A DNA stretch of 6,195 bases. It comes from Candidatus Pelagibacter sp. GTDB lineage: Bacteria; Pseudomonadota; Alphaproteobacteria; Pelagibacterales; Pelagibacteraceae. Location: assembly GCA_028095445.1 (NCBI GenBank), contig JAOHCJ010000037.1, forward strand, positions 1-6,195. The letters are read 5' to 3'. The notes beneath the pieces were generated by a model. The model was not told the origin of the DNA. It saw only the letters and a program-made list of their open reading frames with translations, and searched no databases. The position numbers and the translations under genes are program-made. Positions 5,641 to 6,195 of the stretch are shown one piece after another (position 1 is the first letter of the stretch; each line of letters starts with the position of its first letter).

Positions 5641-6195
5641 CAAATTCTTTTAACCTATATTCCCAATCACCCATTCTTGAATATTTAACCTTAACAATTA
5701 GACCTGTATTTTTATCAAACCATATATCAAAATTTAGCTTTTTATCATCCGAAAGATTTGAGTTCTTGGATTTAAGTTTAAAGTGCTCAGTTTCATAACT
5801 TTTTCCATAAAGCTCGATTTTTTCTTTTGCAATAAATGTTACAACTTGTTTTTTAATACTTCCTGATACAGGACTAATTTGACTTTCAGCTTGAAGCAAT
5901 TTGTGATTCCACCAGTTCCCCATAACATTTTTTGTACTTGCCTCACCTGAATATGAAGATCCTTTAATTATAAATTTATTTTCTTCTGCATTAAGCACAA
6001 GATTTACAAATTTTACTTTTTTATTTTGTTTAGTTTTTGAATTAAAAGAAATTAACTTATCATTATCATATTTTTCTTCTCCGTAACCTTCAACATCGAA
6101 TATTGTAGCACCTAATAATTTTACAGTAATCTTTATTTGATTTGTTATCTGAACCTCATCATTTTTAGTTTTAAAAAAATAATAATTATATCCAA
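5636..6195 (-). CDS. DUF6134-family protein, N terminus outside window
   Basis: The minus-strand frame is open from the right edge (first full codon 6193-6191) to the TAA at 5638-5636, giving 185 visible residues. The GTG at 5998 is internal, because upstream codons in the same frame continue the family pattern: GYNYYFFKTKNDEVQI, then ITVKLLGATIFDVEGYGEEK, then LISFNSKTKQNKKV. This is the repeated beta-strand layout of DUF6134, whose members normally begin with a signal peptide. The conserved centre NVMGNWWNHKLLQAES (Trp pair at visible residues 94-95), the Q-I-S-P-V-S-G segment and the ending FDIWFDKNTGLIVKVKYSRM followed by EYRL also fit. The function is not known. By family it is probably an exported beta-rich protein, and no catalytic residues are evident. 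It converges on the tld operon with 4 bp between stops and shares no operon visible here. Confidence 0.8.
   Translation of the reverse strand, partial: GYNYYFFKTKNDEVQITNQIKITVKLLGATIFDVEGYGEEKYDNDKLISFNSKTKQNKKVKFVNLVLNAEENKFIIKGSSYSGEASTKNVMGNWWNHKLLQAESQISPVSGSIKKQVVTFIAKEKIELYGKSYETEHFKLKSKNSNLSDDKKLNFDIWFDKNTGLIVKVKYSRMGDWEYRLKEFE

Overview
The window is a very AT-rich stretch (roughly 30% G+C by eye) of tightly packed bacterial DNA. Several encoded proteins look alphaproteobacterial: a three-TPR secreted protein, a DCC/DUF393 thiol-disulfide protein with a C-terminal hydrophobic tail, a DUF6134 protein, and TldD/TldE with family-typical motifs. Low G+C, Lys/Asn/Ile-rich proteins and near-zero spacers suggest a streamlined, probably marine lineage such as Pelagibacterales (SAR11) or a similar low-GC alphaproteobacterium. 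The lineage is inferred, since no rRNA or other marker gene is present.

Layout, left to right. (1) Positions 2-619 (+) hold the C-terminal 205 residues of an unrecognised coiled-coil protein, open to the left edge. (2) It meets tail-to-tail, with no spacer, a secreted or periplasmic TPR protein at 620-1165 (-). (3) Head-to-head with that gene, after 25 bp, is an orphan 97-residue protein with two membrane segments, 1191-1484 (+). (4) Its stop codon overlaps the stop of a convergent DCC/DUF393 thioredoxin-like gene, 1481-1831 (-). (5) A 94-bp divergent spacer leads into the main operon on +: tldD (1926-3338), tldE/pmbA (3344-4663) and a renalase-like FAD oxidoreductase (4660-5631, ATGA overlap). 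(6) A DUF6134 protein on - (5636 to the right edge) converges on this operon with 4 bp between stops, inside a perfect 14-bp palindrome.

Functionally, TldD and TldE form the known heterodimeric zinc protease that trims or degrades unfolded or modified peptides (microcin B17 maturation and CcdA turnover in E. coli). TldD carries the HEXXXH motif and a late Cys. TldE lacks the motif, as usual. The translationally coupled FAD enzyme probably shares its mRNA, but a biochemical link is only a hypothesis. The DCC protein is divergent from tldD and may share its control region.

I found no RNA genes, CRISPR, insertion sequences, phage genes or convincing RiPP precursor. The points worth a second look are the coupled tldD-tldE-FAD operon, two unrecognised proteins, three stop-to-stop junctions with almost no room for terminators, and the lack of Shine-Dalgarno sequences at every visible start.
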